Position numbers and translations under genes: made by a program. From positions 36,876 to 100,875 of the forward strand of contig CALOAB010000025.1 of assembly GCA_942491185.1 (NCBI GenBank): a DNA stretch of 64,000 nucleotides, in the 5' to 3' direction. Below are positions 1-7,191 of this stretch, one piece after another. The notes beneath the pieces are model-generated. The model did no database searches. It had not been told where the DNA came from and worked only from the letters and a program-made list of their open reading frames with translations. The DNA comes from SLRI01 sp942491185 (GTDB lineage Bacteria; Pseudomonadota; Alphaproteobacteria; Geminicoccales; Geminicoccaceae). Position 1 is the stretch's first letter, and every line of letters starts with the position of its first letter.

Positions 1-9
1 GCACAGGGT

Positions 10-843
10 GTGAGGCTGTGCCACGGCGACCATGCGATCCGCCTCAAGTGGCACAAGCTGCGTCACGCGGCGCATGTGCCGGCGCATGACCGCCAGAGTC
101 TTGCCGCGGGGCTTGCCGCTGGTGCGCTCATGGAGGTCGATCTGCAGCTGACCGCGGACGATCACTGGGTCTGCCTGCACGACGCGACACTGGATGGCGA
201 GACCACCGGGACCGGGCCGGTTGCCGCGGCGACGCGCAAGGCGATCGAGCGGCTCCGGCAACGCGACCAGGCTGGGGCGCCGCTCACCACGGCCCCGCTC
301 TTTCTCGACGAGCTGCTTCAGGAGATGTCGCGCCACGCCAGTGGTGCCCGCCTGCAGCTCGACCTCAAGCTCGACGGCCGCTCGATCGAGGGCGTGGCGC
401 GGGCACGGTTCGGTGCGTTGGTGGCGCCGCTGGCAGCACGCGTCGACATCGGCGCGCATGACTGGCAGGCGGTGGTCGACCTGGCGTCGCTGGCACCTGG
501 GTGCAGCGCCGGCTTCGACCCGCTGGAGCTGATAACCGATCCGGACGCTCCACGATTCGCCGATCGGGCGGCGGCCGAGGCCTTCGCACAGGCGATGATT
601 GCAGCCGCTCCGGATGCGACGATGCTCTACCTCTATCACGGCCTGATCACCCAGGCCGCCGGGCTCGGGGTCGATCTCGTCGGCATCGCGCATGGCCATG
701 GCCGCGAGGTGGATTGCTGGACGGTCGATCCGGGGCTGGACGGCCTGGAGCCGTTGCTCCGCCATCTCTTCGAGGTCGGCTGCGATCAGCTCACGACCAA
801 CGCGCCCTTGGCACTCGACGCGTGGTGGCAGCGTTGCTCGTGA
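10..843 (+). CDS. Glycerophosphodiester phosphodiesterase family protein (5' end may lie outside window)
   Basis: Predicted to hydrolyse glycerophosphodiesters to glycerol-3-phosphate and an alcohol. The sequence shows the GDPD barrel start around residues 40-70: MEVDLQLTADDHWVCLHDA followed by TLDGETTGTG, matching the family pattern of an acidic pair, a downstream His-Asp and a DxTTxG segment. The usual HRG start motif is replaced by CHGDHAIRLKWHKLR, a variant I recall from proteobacterial members. The first usable start is a GTG at position 10, but the frame is open to the window edge, so the true start may be upstream. The stop overlaps the GTG start of the next gene by 4 bases (GTGA), suggesting translational coupling with two further phosphodiesterase-fold genes. 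Family assignment is firm; substrate is not. Confidence 0.8.
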   Translation: MRLCHGDHAIRLKWHKLRHAAHVPAHDRQSLAAGLAAGALMEVDLQLTADDHWVCLHDATLDGETTGTGPVAAATRKAIERLRQRDQAGAPLTTAPLFLDELLQEMSRHASGARLQLDLKLDGRSIEGVARARFGALVAPLAARVDIGAHDWQAVVDLASLAPGCSAGFDPLELITDPDAPRFADRAAAEAFAQAMIAAAPDATMLYLYHGLITQAAGLGVDLVGIAHGHGREVDCWTVDPGLDGLEPLLRHLFEVGCDQLTTNAPLALDAWWQRCS

Positions 844-1847
844 CCCGCACCGTCGACCGGTTGGCGGCGCCGTCGGCTGCCTGGCGGGAGGCGGCGAACA
901 CCGCACCAGCGGCGGCGCATGCAGCGCTCTTTGCCGATTGCGGCTGTCTCGACCGGGTCGAGTGCCGCAATGCCCAGCCGGCAGCAAATGCCCCAACGGC
1001 GCTGCGCGTGGTCAGCTGGAATGCCGAGCGGCTGAAACATGTCGACGCCTCGGCAGCATTGCTGGCGCGGCTCGAGCCGGACGTCGTTCTGCTCACCGAG
1101 GTCGATCGCGGCATGGCGCGGTCGGGCAACCGGGACACGGTCGGCGACCTGGCGGGCCTGCTCGGCATGGGCTGGGTGTTCGGCGTCGAGTTCGTCGAGC
1201 TCGGCCTCGGCGACAGCCGCGAGCGCGCCTGGCATGGCGGCGAGACCAACCGGGACGGCCTGCACGGCAATGCCATCTTGAGCCGGCTGCCGATCGAGCG
1301 GGCGGGGATGGTTCGGCTCGAGACGGACGGTTTCTGGTTTATGGGCGAGCGCAATGGCGAGCGGCGGATCGGCGGCCGTCAGGCGGTGCTCGCCAGCATC
1401 GCCGGGATCACCTTTGCCGCCGTGCATCTCGAGAGTCACAGCGATCCCGAGCATCGAGCGCGGCAGACGGCAGTGCTCCTCGACGATGTCGAGGCGTTCG
1501 CACGAGCCGAGCCCATCGTCATCGGCGGCGACTTCAACACGGCCACGGTGGAGCATGGTGCGAAGGGCGGTCTTGCGGCCGAGCGGCTGCTCGACCCGGT
1601 CCCGTTCGAGCCGTTGTTCGAGGTGATGGCGGCGCGTGGCCTCGCCTGGGAAGCGGCCAACACCATGGGTGTCGCCACCCAGCGAAGCCGGCCGGACGGC
1701 ACGCCGAGCCCGCCGTTCGGCCGGATCGACTGGCTCTTCACCCGCGGCCTCATGGCACGATCGCCGGCGACCATCGCGGCCCAGGACGACGGTGGCATGG
1801 CCATCTCCGACCATGAGGTCCTGGCGTTGACGCTGGATATCGGCTGA
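840..1847 (+). CDS. Endonuclease/exonuclease/phosphatase (EEP) family protein, first copy
   Basis: Metal-dependent phosphoesterase of the EEP (DNase I-like) fold, about 335 aa. Visible catalytic signatures in order: VVSWNAERL (metal-binding Asn), LLTEVDRG (Glu), HLESHSD, VIGGDFNTA (Asp/Asn), RIDWLF and AISDHEVLAL (the terminal SDH triad). The frame is open further upstream over the preceding gene, but that part is antisense-like in composition. The GTG at 840 overlaps the stop of the GDPD gene by 4 bases and is the most economical start. The stop shares one base with the ATG of a second EEP gene (TGATG). Substrate could be a phospholipid headgroup, an inositol phosphate or nucleic acid. The GDPD neighbour favours a phospholipid-derived compound, by inference. 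Confidence 0.8.
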   Translation: MTRTVDRLAAPSAAWREAANTAPAAAHAALFADCGCLDRVECRNAQPAANAPTALRVVSWNAERLKHVDASAALLARLEPDVVLLTEVDRGMARSGNRDTVGDLAGLLGMGWVFGVEFVELGLGDSRERAWHGGETNRDGLHGNAILSRLPIERAGMVRLETDGFWFMGERNGERRIGGRQAVLASIAGITFAAVHLESHSDPEHRARQTAVLLDDVEAFARAEPIVIGGDFNTATVEHGAKGGLAAERLLDPVPFEPLFEVMAARGLAWEAANTMGVATQRSRPDGTPSPPFGRIDWLFTRGLMARSPATIAAQDDGGMAISDHEVLALTLDIG

Positions 1848-2710
1848 TGCGGCTCGTGACCTACAACATCCAGTACGGGCTCGGCCAAGACGGGCGCTAT
1901 GACCTGGCGAGGATCGCGGCCGAGGTGGCCGAGGCCGATGTGATCGCGCTGCAGGAGGTCGATCGCTTCTGGCAGCGCTCGGGCATGGTCGATGCGCCGG
2001 CGGAGCTGGGCCGGCACTTGCCCGAGCATCACTGGGTCTTTGGCGCCAATCTCGACATGGACGCCGATTTCCGCGACGCCGAGGGACGCGTGGTGCATCG
2101 CCGCCGGCAGTTCGGCACGATGATCTTGAGCCGATCGCCGATCCTCTCGAGCCGCAACCACCTCCTGCCGAAATACGGCACGCTCACGCAGCACAGCATC
2201 CAGCAGGGCACGCTCGAGGCGGTCATCGAGGCGCCGTTCGGCCCGCTGCGCGTCTACTCGGTGCATCTCAGCCATCTGGACGCTGCGACCCGGCTGCCGC
2301 AGGTGGCGGCACTGCTCGATATCCACCGCCGGGCGCCGGGCGAGGGTGGTGCCTGGTGTGGTGGGCACCCCAACCCGTCGGCCGGTTGGACCGAGGGTGC
2401 CATGCCGCCGATGCCGCGCGCCGCGATCTTCATGGGCGACTTCAACTTCCGGGCCGATAGTGCCGAGTATGCGGCCATGGTCGGGCCGCTGACCGAGCGC
2501 TATGGTCGCCTGGCCAATACCGACGGCGTCGTCGACTCCTGGACCGTGGCCGGCCACGACGAAGCCGACGGTGTCACCTGCGACGGCAAGCGGATCGACT
2601 ACCATTTCCTCTCCGCCGGCCTGCGCGAGCGCGTCCGCCATGTCTGGATCGACAGCGCTGCCATGGGCTCCGATCATCAGCCCGTGTGGCTCGAGCTGGC
2701 GGCGGACTGA
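1847..2710 (+). CDS. Endonuclease/exonuclease/phosphatase (EEP) family protein, second copy
   Basis: A 287-aa EEP-fold phosphoesterase that begins directly at the fold (MRLVTYNIQYGLG) with no signal peptide, so it is expected in the cytoplasm. Motifs: TYNIQYGLG, IALQEVDRF, YSVHLSHLD, IFMGDFNFRAD, RIDYHFL and GSDHQPVWLEL. These give the full set of metal-binding and catalytic Asn, Glu, Asp and His residues. It is translationally coupled to the previous EEP gene (TGATG overlap), and the two are only distantly alike, so this is not a recent tandem duplication. It closes a three-gene phosphodiesterase operon with the GDPD gene. A role in phospholipid or glycerophosphodiester scavenging is inferred from context. 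Confidence 0.8.
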   Translation: MRLVTYNIQYGLGQDGRYDLARIAAEVAEADVIALQEVDRFWQRSGMVDAPAELGRHLPEHHWVFGANLDMDADFRDAEGRVVHRRRQFGTMILSRSPILSSRNHLLPKYGTLTQHSIQQGTLEAVIEAPFGPLRVYSVHLSHLDAATRLPQVAALLDIHRRAPGEGGAWCGGHPNPSAGWTEGAMPPMPRAAIFMGDFNFRADSAEYAAMVGPLTERYGRLANTDGVVDSWTVAGHDEADGVTCDGKRIDYHFLSAGLRERVRHVWIDSAAMGSDHQPVWLELAAD

Positions 2711-2801
2711 GCGACCGCGCCGCCTTGCGGCCCCGGCCAACGACCGATAGGGAACGCCCAACGCCACGGCGCGTGCGCAATGGCAGTGCGGGGGATGGTC
2801 G

Positions 2802-4142
2802 GTGACGGCAGTGGATGCAGGCTCGATCGAGCGACGGTTCGTGGACCGGGATGCGACGCTCGGCATCATCGGCATGGGCTATGTGGGCCTGCCCTTGATG
2901 CTGGCGGCGATTGCTGCCGGGTTTCGGGTCACCGGCTTCGACATCGACCAGCCCAAGGTCGCCCGGCTCAATGACGGGGTGAGCCCGCTCGCCCATATCG
3001 GCCACGCGCGGGTGGCCGCCGCCCGGGCCAGCGGCAGCTTCGAGGCGACCTCGGACTTCTCAAAAGTGGCGGCGACCCAGGCCATCCTGATCTGCGTGCC
3101 GACGCCGCTCGGCCGGCACCAGGAGCCGGACCTCTCCTTCGTCACCGGCACCATCGAGGCCATCCTGCCGTATTTGCAGCCTGGCCAGCTGGTCGTGCTG
3201 GAATCGACCACCTGGCCCGGCACCACCGAGGAGGTGGTGAAGCCGATGATCGAGGCTGCGGGCTTCCGCTCGGGCGAGGACATCTTCATCGCCTACAGCC
3301 CGGAGCGCGAGGACCCCGGCAACGCCGATTTCGCGACCGGCACCATCCCCAAGGTGGTCGGTGGCGACGGTCCGACAGCGCTCGGGCTCGCCCGCACGCT
3401 CTACGACCAGCTCGTCAGCCGGACGGTGCCGGTGTCGAGCCCGGCCACGGCCGAGGCGGTCAAGCTCACCGAGAACATCTTTCGCGCCGTCAACATCGCG
3501 CTGGTCAACGAGCTGAAGACCGTGCTGCAGCGCATGGACATCGACATCTTCGAGGTGATCGACGCGGCGAAGACCAAGCCGTTCGGCTACATGCCGTTCT
3601 ATCCGGGGCCGGGGCTGGGCGGGCACTGCATCCCGATCGACCCGTTCTACCTCACCTGGCGGGCGCGCGAGTTCGGCGTCGCCACCAAGTTCATCGAGCT
3701 GGCCGGCGAGATCAACACCGCCATGCCGCGCCATGTCGTGGCCAGGGCGGCCGAGGCGCTCGATCGCCAGACCGGCAAGGGGCTGAACGGGGCGCGCGTC
3801 CTGCTGCTCGGCATTGCGTATAAGAAGAACGTGGACGACATGCGCGAGAGCCCGGCGCTGGTCATCTGGCAGTTGCTGGAAGACCGGGGTGCGGCTGTCA
3901 GCTATCACGACCCGCACGTGGCCGAGATTCCGCCGACCCGCGACCATGCGAGCCTCGGCGGTCGCCGCTCGGTCACCCTCGACGCTGCAGCTCTAGGCGC
4001 CGCTGACCTGGTGCTCGTCGTCACCGACCACGCGGCGGTCGATTATGCCCTGGTGGCGGAAACGGCGACGCTCGTCGTCGACACCCGCAACGTCATGGCG
4101 CCGTTCAGGGATGCGCTAGGCGACCGCCTGGTGACCGGCTGA
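2802..4142 (+). CDS. UDP-N-acetylglucosamine 6-dehydrogenase-like nucleotide-sugar dehydrogenase
   Basis: NAD-dependent enzyme that oxidises C6 of a UDP-sugar to the uronic acid, a precursor for surface polysaccharide. Residues about 20-50 form the Rossmann fold (IGMGYVGLPL, then FDID). The middle carries LESTTWPGTTEEV and SPEREDPGN. The catalytic Cys sits in PGPGLGGHCIPIDPFYLTW. The C-terminal UDP-binding domain begins near GIAYKKNVDDMRESPA. The GGHCIPIDPFYLTW context is typical of the WbpA/TviB-like branch that uses UDP-N-acetylhexosamines rather than of UDP-glucose dehydrogenase. At 446 aa it is full length. The start is a GTG at 2802 after a G-rich stretch. It is convergent with the RiPP-like locus and apparently unrelated to it; the glycan genes from 45 kb are more plausible partners. 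Confidence 0.88.
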   Translation: MTAVDAGSIERRFVDRDATLGIIGMGYVGLPLMLAAIAAGFRVTGFDIDQPKVARLNDGVSPLAHIGHARVAAARASGSFEATSDFSKVAATQAILICVPTPLGRHQEPDLSFVTGTIEAILPYLQPGQLVVLESTTWPGTTEEVVKPMIEAAGFRSGEDIFIAYSPEREDPGNADFATGTIPKVVGGDGPTALGLARTLYDQLVSRTVPVSSPATAEAVKLTENIFRAVNIALVNELKTVLQRMDIDIFEVIDAAKTKPFGYMPFYPGPGLGGHCIPIDPFYLTWRAREFGVATKFIELAGEINTAMPRHVVARAAEALDRQTGKGLNGARVLLLGIAYKKNVDDMRESPALVIWQLLEDRGAAVSYHDPHVAEIPPTRDHASLGGRRSVTLDAAALGAADLVLVVTDHAAVDYALVAETATLVVDTRNVMAPFRDALGDRLVTG

Positions 4143-4286
4143 CAGCGCACTTTCATGCTGAACGCATACTTCGTCAGGCTGCGGACGATCGGTGCTCACG
4201 TAGGTTGACTACGCTCCGCGCCGATAGCCTTGCCTTCCTCGTCTCCGGTCACCCTGAAAGCGCGCTCGCCGGTCTCGACCGTTGTC

Positions 4287-5114
4287 TTAGCCGTGATAGC
4301 CATCGTCGGTCAGGTTCGCCTGCATCATGGCGCGCGCCTGCATCATGGCCCGGCTCTGCATCATTGCTCGGGACTGCATCATGGCGCGGCTCTGCATCAT
4401 CGCCCGGGACTGCATCATGGCGCGGCTTTGCATCATCGCTCGGCTTTGCATCATGGCCCGAGACTGCATCATGGCGCGGGCCTGGATGGCACCACCAGTG
4501 CCGTCGTCGAGCAATTCCCGCAGCTTGAGGTCGTCGCGGTCGGAGCCGGGAGCGAGCATCAGCGGGCCGCGCTCACCCTCGTCGACGACCTCGAACGTGC
4601 CGAGCGCCTCGGGCACGTAATAGAGACGCCCGTCGGCGCCACGCAGCGTGAAGCCGGCGCCGCCGCTGGCGCTCGGTGACTCGACGGCTTCGGGTGCCGA
4701 CAACCCCAGCGCGATGCCGACCGTGGCGTCGTCCATCTCGAAGAGCAGCGTCTTGGCATCGAGGTCGGCCTCCCAGCGCAGATACTTCGCACTCGGGAAC
4801 GCCTTCTCCACCGGATCCTTGTCGTCAGCCTTGGCCGTTGACGCGGGCTTGGCCACCTCCTTCGCTGGCAGCAGCATCTTCACCGGCTCGGGCAAGGTGT
4901 GCGGCTTCTCCTCGTCCTCGAAGCGGTAGCCATAGACGAAGACGAGACCTCCTTTAAACACGCTGAGCGATTTACCGCCCTTCGTGTAGGTCTGGTCGTC
5001 GAAGCTGTCTTTGGTGGTTATGCTGTCGGGAACCGAGCCCTTGAGAAAGTGCGCTTCCACCTTCTTGGCATAAAGAATGACCCGTTCTCTCGGGGCGAGA
5101 CCGATCGTCGTCAT
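4287..5114 (-). CDS. Candidate repeat-core RiPP precursor: nine tandem RAMMQ(S/A) hexapeptides at the C-terminus
   Basis: A 275-aa protein I do not recognise. Residues 1-212 form an apparently soluble, mixed-charge region without signal peptide or membrane segment, with a low-complexity acidic/Ala linker near residues 90-105. Residues 213-266 are nine perfect-length hexapeptides, seven RAMMQS followed by two RAMMQA, and a nine-residue tail NLTDDGYHG ends the protein. It is the last gene of a same-strand series with YcaO, TfuA and a metallopeptidase, 47 bp after the peptidase stop, and has a good GAGGAG ribosome site 9 bases before its ATG. YcaO/TfuA pairs install backbone thioamides, and a precursor with repeated cores is known for the thiovarsolins. 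I infer that this protein is the substrate, with residues 1-212 as an unusually long leader. An alternative is a structural or metal-binding Met-rich protein unrelated to modification. Confidence 0.6.
   Translation of the reverse strand: MTTIGLAPRERVILYAKKVEAHFLKGSVPDSITTKDSFDDQTYTKGGKSLSVFKGGLVFVYGYRFEDEEKPHTLPEPVKMLLPAKEVAKPASTAKADDKDPVEKAFPSAKYLRWEADLDAKTLLFEMDDATVGIALGLSAPEAVESPSASGGAGFTLRGADGRLYYVPEALGTFEVVDEGERGPLMLAPGSDRDDLKLRELLDDGTGGAIQARAMMQSRAMMQSRAMMQSRAMMQSRAMMQSRAMMQSRAMMQSRAMMQARAMMQANLTDDGYHG
4321..4482 (-). repeat. Nine tandem 18-bp units encoding RAMMQ(S/A)
   Basis: On the plus strand the octamer tgcatcat recurs exactly every 18 bases at 4321, 4339, 4357, 4375, 4393, 4411, 4429, 4447 and 4465. 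Read in the minus-strand gene the unit is Arg-Ala-Met-Met-Gln-Ser/Ala. Arg codons vary (CGC, CGG, CGA), Ala codons vary (GCC, GCG, GCA), and Ser switches between TCN and AGC, yet the first five residues never change. This synonymous drift indicates an old repeat kept by selection on the peptide rather than recent slippage. Confidence 0.95.
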
Positions 5115-5161
5115 GGGTTTCTTGCTCCTCGAGGTCGTTACCGCCGTATGTCGTATTCAAC

Positions 5162-6424
5162 TTAAACCATTGCTGGCCGTCGCGCTACGGTTTCACCCGA
5201 CTCTCGGGATGTCGAGAGGATCTCCCGCCAGCGAAAGCAATCGCGCACGAGCGACTGGTTGGCCTCGCCGCTGATCTGGCGATCGACATCGAGGAAGATG
5301 TCGGCGACGCGGGCGAAGGTCAGGCTTGCCGCTTGCAACCGGTGCAGCGCCTGGGCGAAGCGCAGGCCGACCATGTCGCGGGCGTCGCAAAGCGCTGCGC
5401 GAAAGCCCTCCGGCTCTCGTGCATAGGCGTCGATGAGCTGCTGGCGGTCGAGGGCGGCGAGGGTGTCGTCCTTGGCGGCGCGGCGCAGATCGTCGACCTG
5501 CGACGCGGCGACGAGGCCGAACGCGACCAGCCGCTCGAGGTAGAGCTCGACGATGATGTCGAAGATGGCGCCGGTGAGCGGCTGGCCCAGCGTGTGGGCC
5601 TGCTTGCCGGTCAGCTTGTCGGGCGGCGTGTCGAGGCTCACGACGTCCGACATCTTGAGCGCGTTGGAGGCCGAGCGGATCTGCCGTGTCTTCGAGAGCT
5701 CGCCGATCCGGTTCAGCTCGTTGGCGGCATAGAGATCACCCTCGGTGGCGCGCAGCACATGGGCAACGAAGCTGTCGAAATGCAGGGCCGAGAGCATGGC
5801 GACGCAGTCGGAGGCGGATTCGTGAAAGCCGCGATAGGCCGTGGTCAGCGTCTCCGGCGTCGGCACGCCGGCCAGGGAGAAGATGATGCCATGCCCGGTC
5901 TCGTGCGCCAGCACGTCGAAATTGAGCGAGTAGGGGCGCTTTAGGCCCTCGTCGTCGTCGCCCTCGCCACACTCCATGAAGCCCCAGCCGAAATGCGCGT
6001 TGTTCCAGGCGACATGCGGGATCATCTCCAGCCGGGGATGGGTGGACGAGAAATGCCAGGGCAGCGGGCCGCCGAGATAGACCTCCCAGACATCGAGGAC
6101 GCGGCGCACCGTGCCGAACATGTGGGCGGCCTTGAAGCCCGGGTCGTCTGGCTGCAGGTGATCGAAATGGCCGCCGGCATCCGGCAGCGCCGGCAGCTCC
6201 ATCGGCCCGCGAAACGGCGGCAGATCCTCCCCGCCATAGGGCTTCTTGTCGATGGGCGACAGCGCGTACATGCGGTCGTCCGACGGGCCTGGGCCGAGAC
6301 TGCCGGCCGGTGACGAGACGCAGACGATCTCCGGCTCACGAAAGTCGTCGAGCACCGGCGATTGCGCAAAGAGGCGAAACCGCGTGCCGGTCGGGCGGAA
6401 GAACGTATCGAGCGAGAAGCTCAC
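5162..6424 (-). CDS. Gluzincin-type (thermolysin-like) metallopeptidase of the YcaO/TfuA operon
   Basis: Predicted zinc endopeptidase, 420 aa. The zinc site is LAHETGHGI at about residues 172-180 (an HExxH motif), with the third ligand Glu probably in GFHESASDCVAML about 24 residues later, which resembles the NEAxSD segment of M4/M36 peptidases. No signal peptide or propeptide is visible, so it should act in the cytoplasm. The start is a GTG at 6424 that overlaps the TfuA stop (GTGA) and has a GGAGAT ribosome site 7 bases upstream; the frame further upstream lies antisense to nothing useful and inside TfuA. Its tight coupling to TfuA and position before the repeat protein suggest that it removes the leader or cuts between repeats. 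That role is inference; the peptidase fold is well supported. Confidence 0.75.
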   Translation of the reverse strand: MSFSLDTFFRPTGTRFRLFAQSPVLDDFREPEIVCVSSPAGSLGPGPSDDRMYALSPIDKKPYGGEDLPPFRGPMELPALPDAGGHFDHLQPDDPGFKAAHMFGTVRRVLDVWEVYLGGPLPWHFSSTHPRLEMIPHVAWNNAHFGWGFMECGEGDDDEGLKRPYSLNFDVLAHETGHGIIFSLAGVPTPETLTTAYRGFHESASDCVAMLSALHFDSFVAHVLRATEGDLYAANELNRIGELSKTRQIRSASNALKMSDVVSLDTPPDKLTGKQAHTLGQPLTGAIFDIIVELYLERLVAFGLVAASQVDDLRRAAKDDTLAALDRQQLIDAYAREPEGFRAALCDARDMVGLRFAQALHRLQAASLTFARVADIFLDVDRQISGEANQSLVRDCFRWREILSTSRESGETVARRPAMV

Positions 6425-7191
6425 GGCACATCTCCTGCAGCTGGCGCCGGCTTTGCGCTTTCCTCCGGGTACGCGCTCGCCCAGAGCAGCGTCCGCTCGA
6501 AGCGGAAGGCGGGCGGTGCATGCCCAAGCGAGCCGGCGTCCAGCTTGCGCAAGAGCTGCTCGGCGTCGAGCCTTTTCTGCATCACCTTCCCACCAGACAG
6601 CCAATCGCGAAACGGCTCGAGCAGCGCTGCCGCCATCCCACGCTCGGCGGCGGCGGTGAGCACCCGCGTATACGTTCGATCCTTGTAGAAGAGCGCCTTG
6701 GCAGCGGCTGCGATCTCCAGTGCCGTGGCGATCGGCAGCACGCCTTCCTCGACAGCTTTGGCGAGGGTAGCACGGATATCGACCATCGCATCGGTCGACG
6801 CATAGCCGGTCTCGGCCGGCCCGTGCGCCACCGCCACCTCGTCGTCGTCCTCGAACGGCACATCGAAGGGGCTGAACCGGCCCGTGACATAGGCCTCGAA
6901 GACCCGGCCGACGCCGATCATCCCGAAGGCACGAAGCTCTGCCGCCCGCAAGGCGCCCATGCTGGCTGCACCGGCGACGCCGATGCCCTGGTCGAGCGCG
7001 AAGAGGATTTCTTTATGCCAAACCGACGGCACCTGGTCGAAATAGCCGTCGATCAGCGCCACTCCGGTCGGCTGGTGCGCGAGGATGGCCGCCAGCACGT
7101 CGCCGCGCCGGGCCGGCGGCAGGTAGACGGCATCGCAGAGCGTCCGTGCATGCTCCAGCGGCAAGGTCGGTCCGAGGAAGACGATGTTCAT
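6421..7191 (-). CDS. TfuA-like protein (YcaO partner)
   Basis: A 256-aa protein with the hallmarks of the TfuA family: GAASMGALRAAEL at residues 74-86, FGMIGVGRVFEAY following, and DDDEVAVAH at about 115-123. TfuA proteins accompany YcaO enzymes in trifolitoxin and thiovarsolin biosynthesis and in thioamidation of methyl-coenzyme M reductase, where TfuA is thought to supply or deliver sulfur. The ATG at 7191 overlaps the YcaO stop (ATGA), and the TfuA stop overlaps the peptidase GTG, so three proteins are translationally coupled. No frameshift or missing core motif. The 40-residue C-terminal extension rich in Pro/Ala carries no recognised domain. Confidence 0.9.
   Translation of the reverse strand: MNIVFLGPTLPLEHARTLCDAVYLPPARRGDVLAAILAHQPTGVALIDGYFDQVPSVWHKEILFALDQGIGVAGAASMGALRAAELRAFGMIGVGRVFEAYVTGRFSPFDVPFEDDDEVAVAHGPAETGYASTDAMVDIRATLAKAVEEGVLPIATALEIAAAAKALFYKDRTYTRVLTAAAERGMAAALLEPFRDWLSGGKVMQKRLDAEQLLRKLDAGSLGHAPPAFRFERTLLWASAYPEESAKPAPAAGDVP

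Noticed and set aside
4321..4482. CRISPR-like regular repeat
   Set aside because: The 18-bp units are directly tandem with no spacers and are in frame inside a protein-coding gene.
4327..4620. Plus-strand frame with nine Cys-containing hexapeptide repeats (ARLCIM-like), tempting as a Cys-rich RiPP precursor
   Set aside because: The base differences between units are synonymous in the minus frame but change residues here. There is no ribosome site, and the strand is opposite to the biosynthetic operon.
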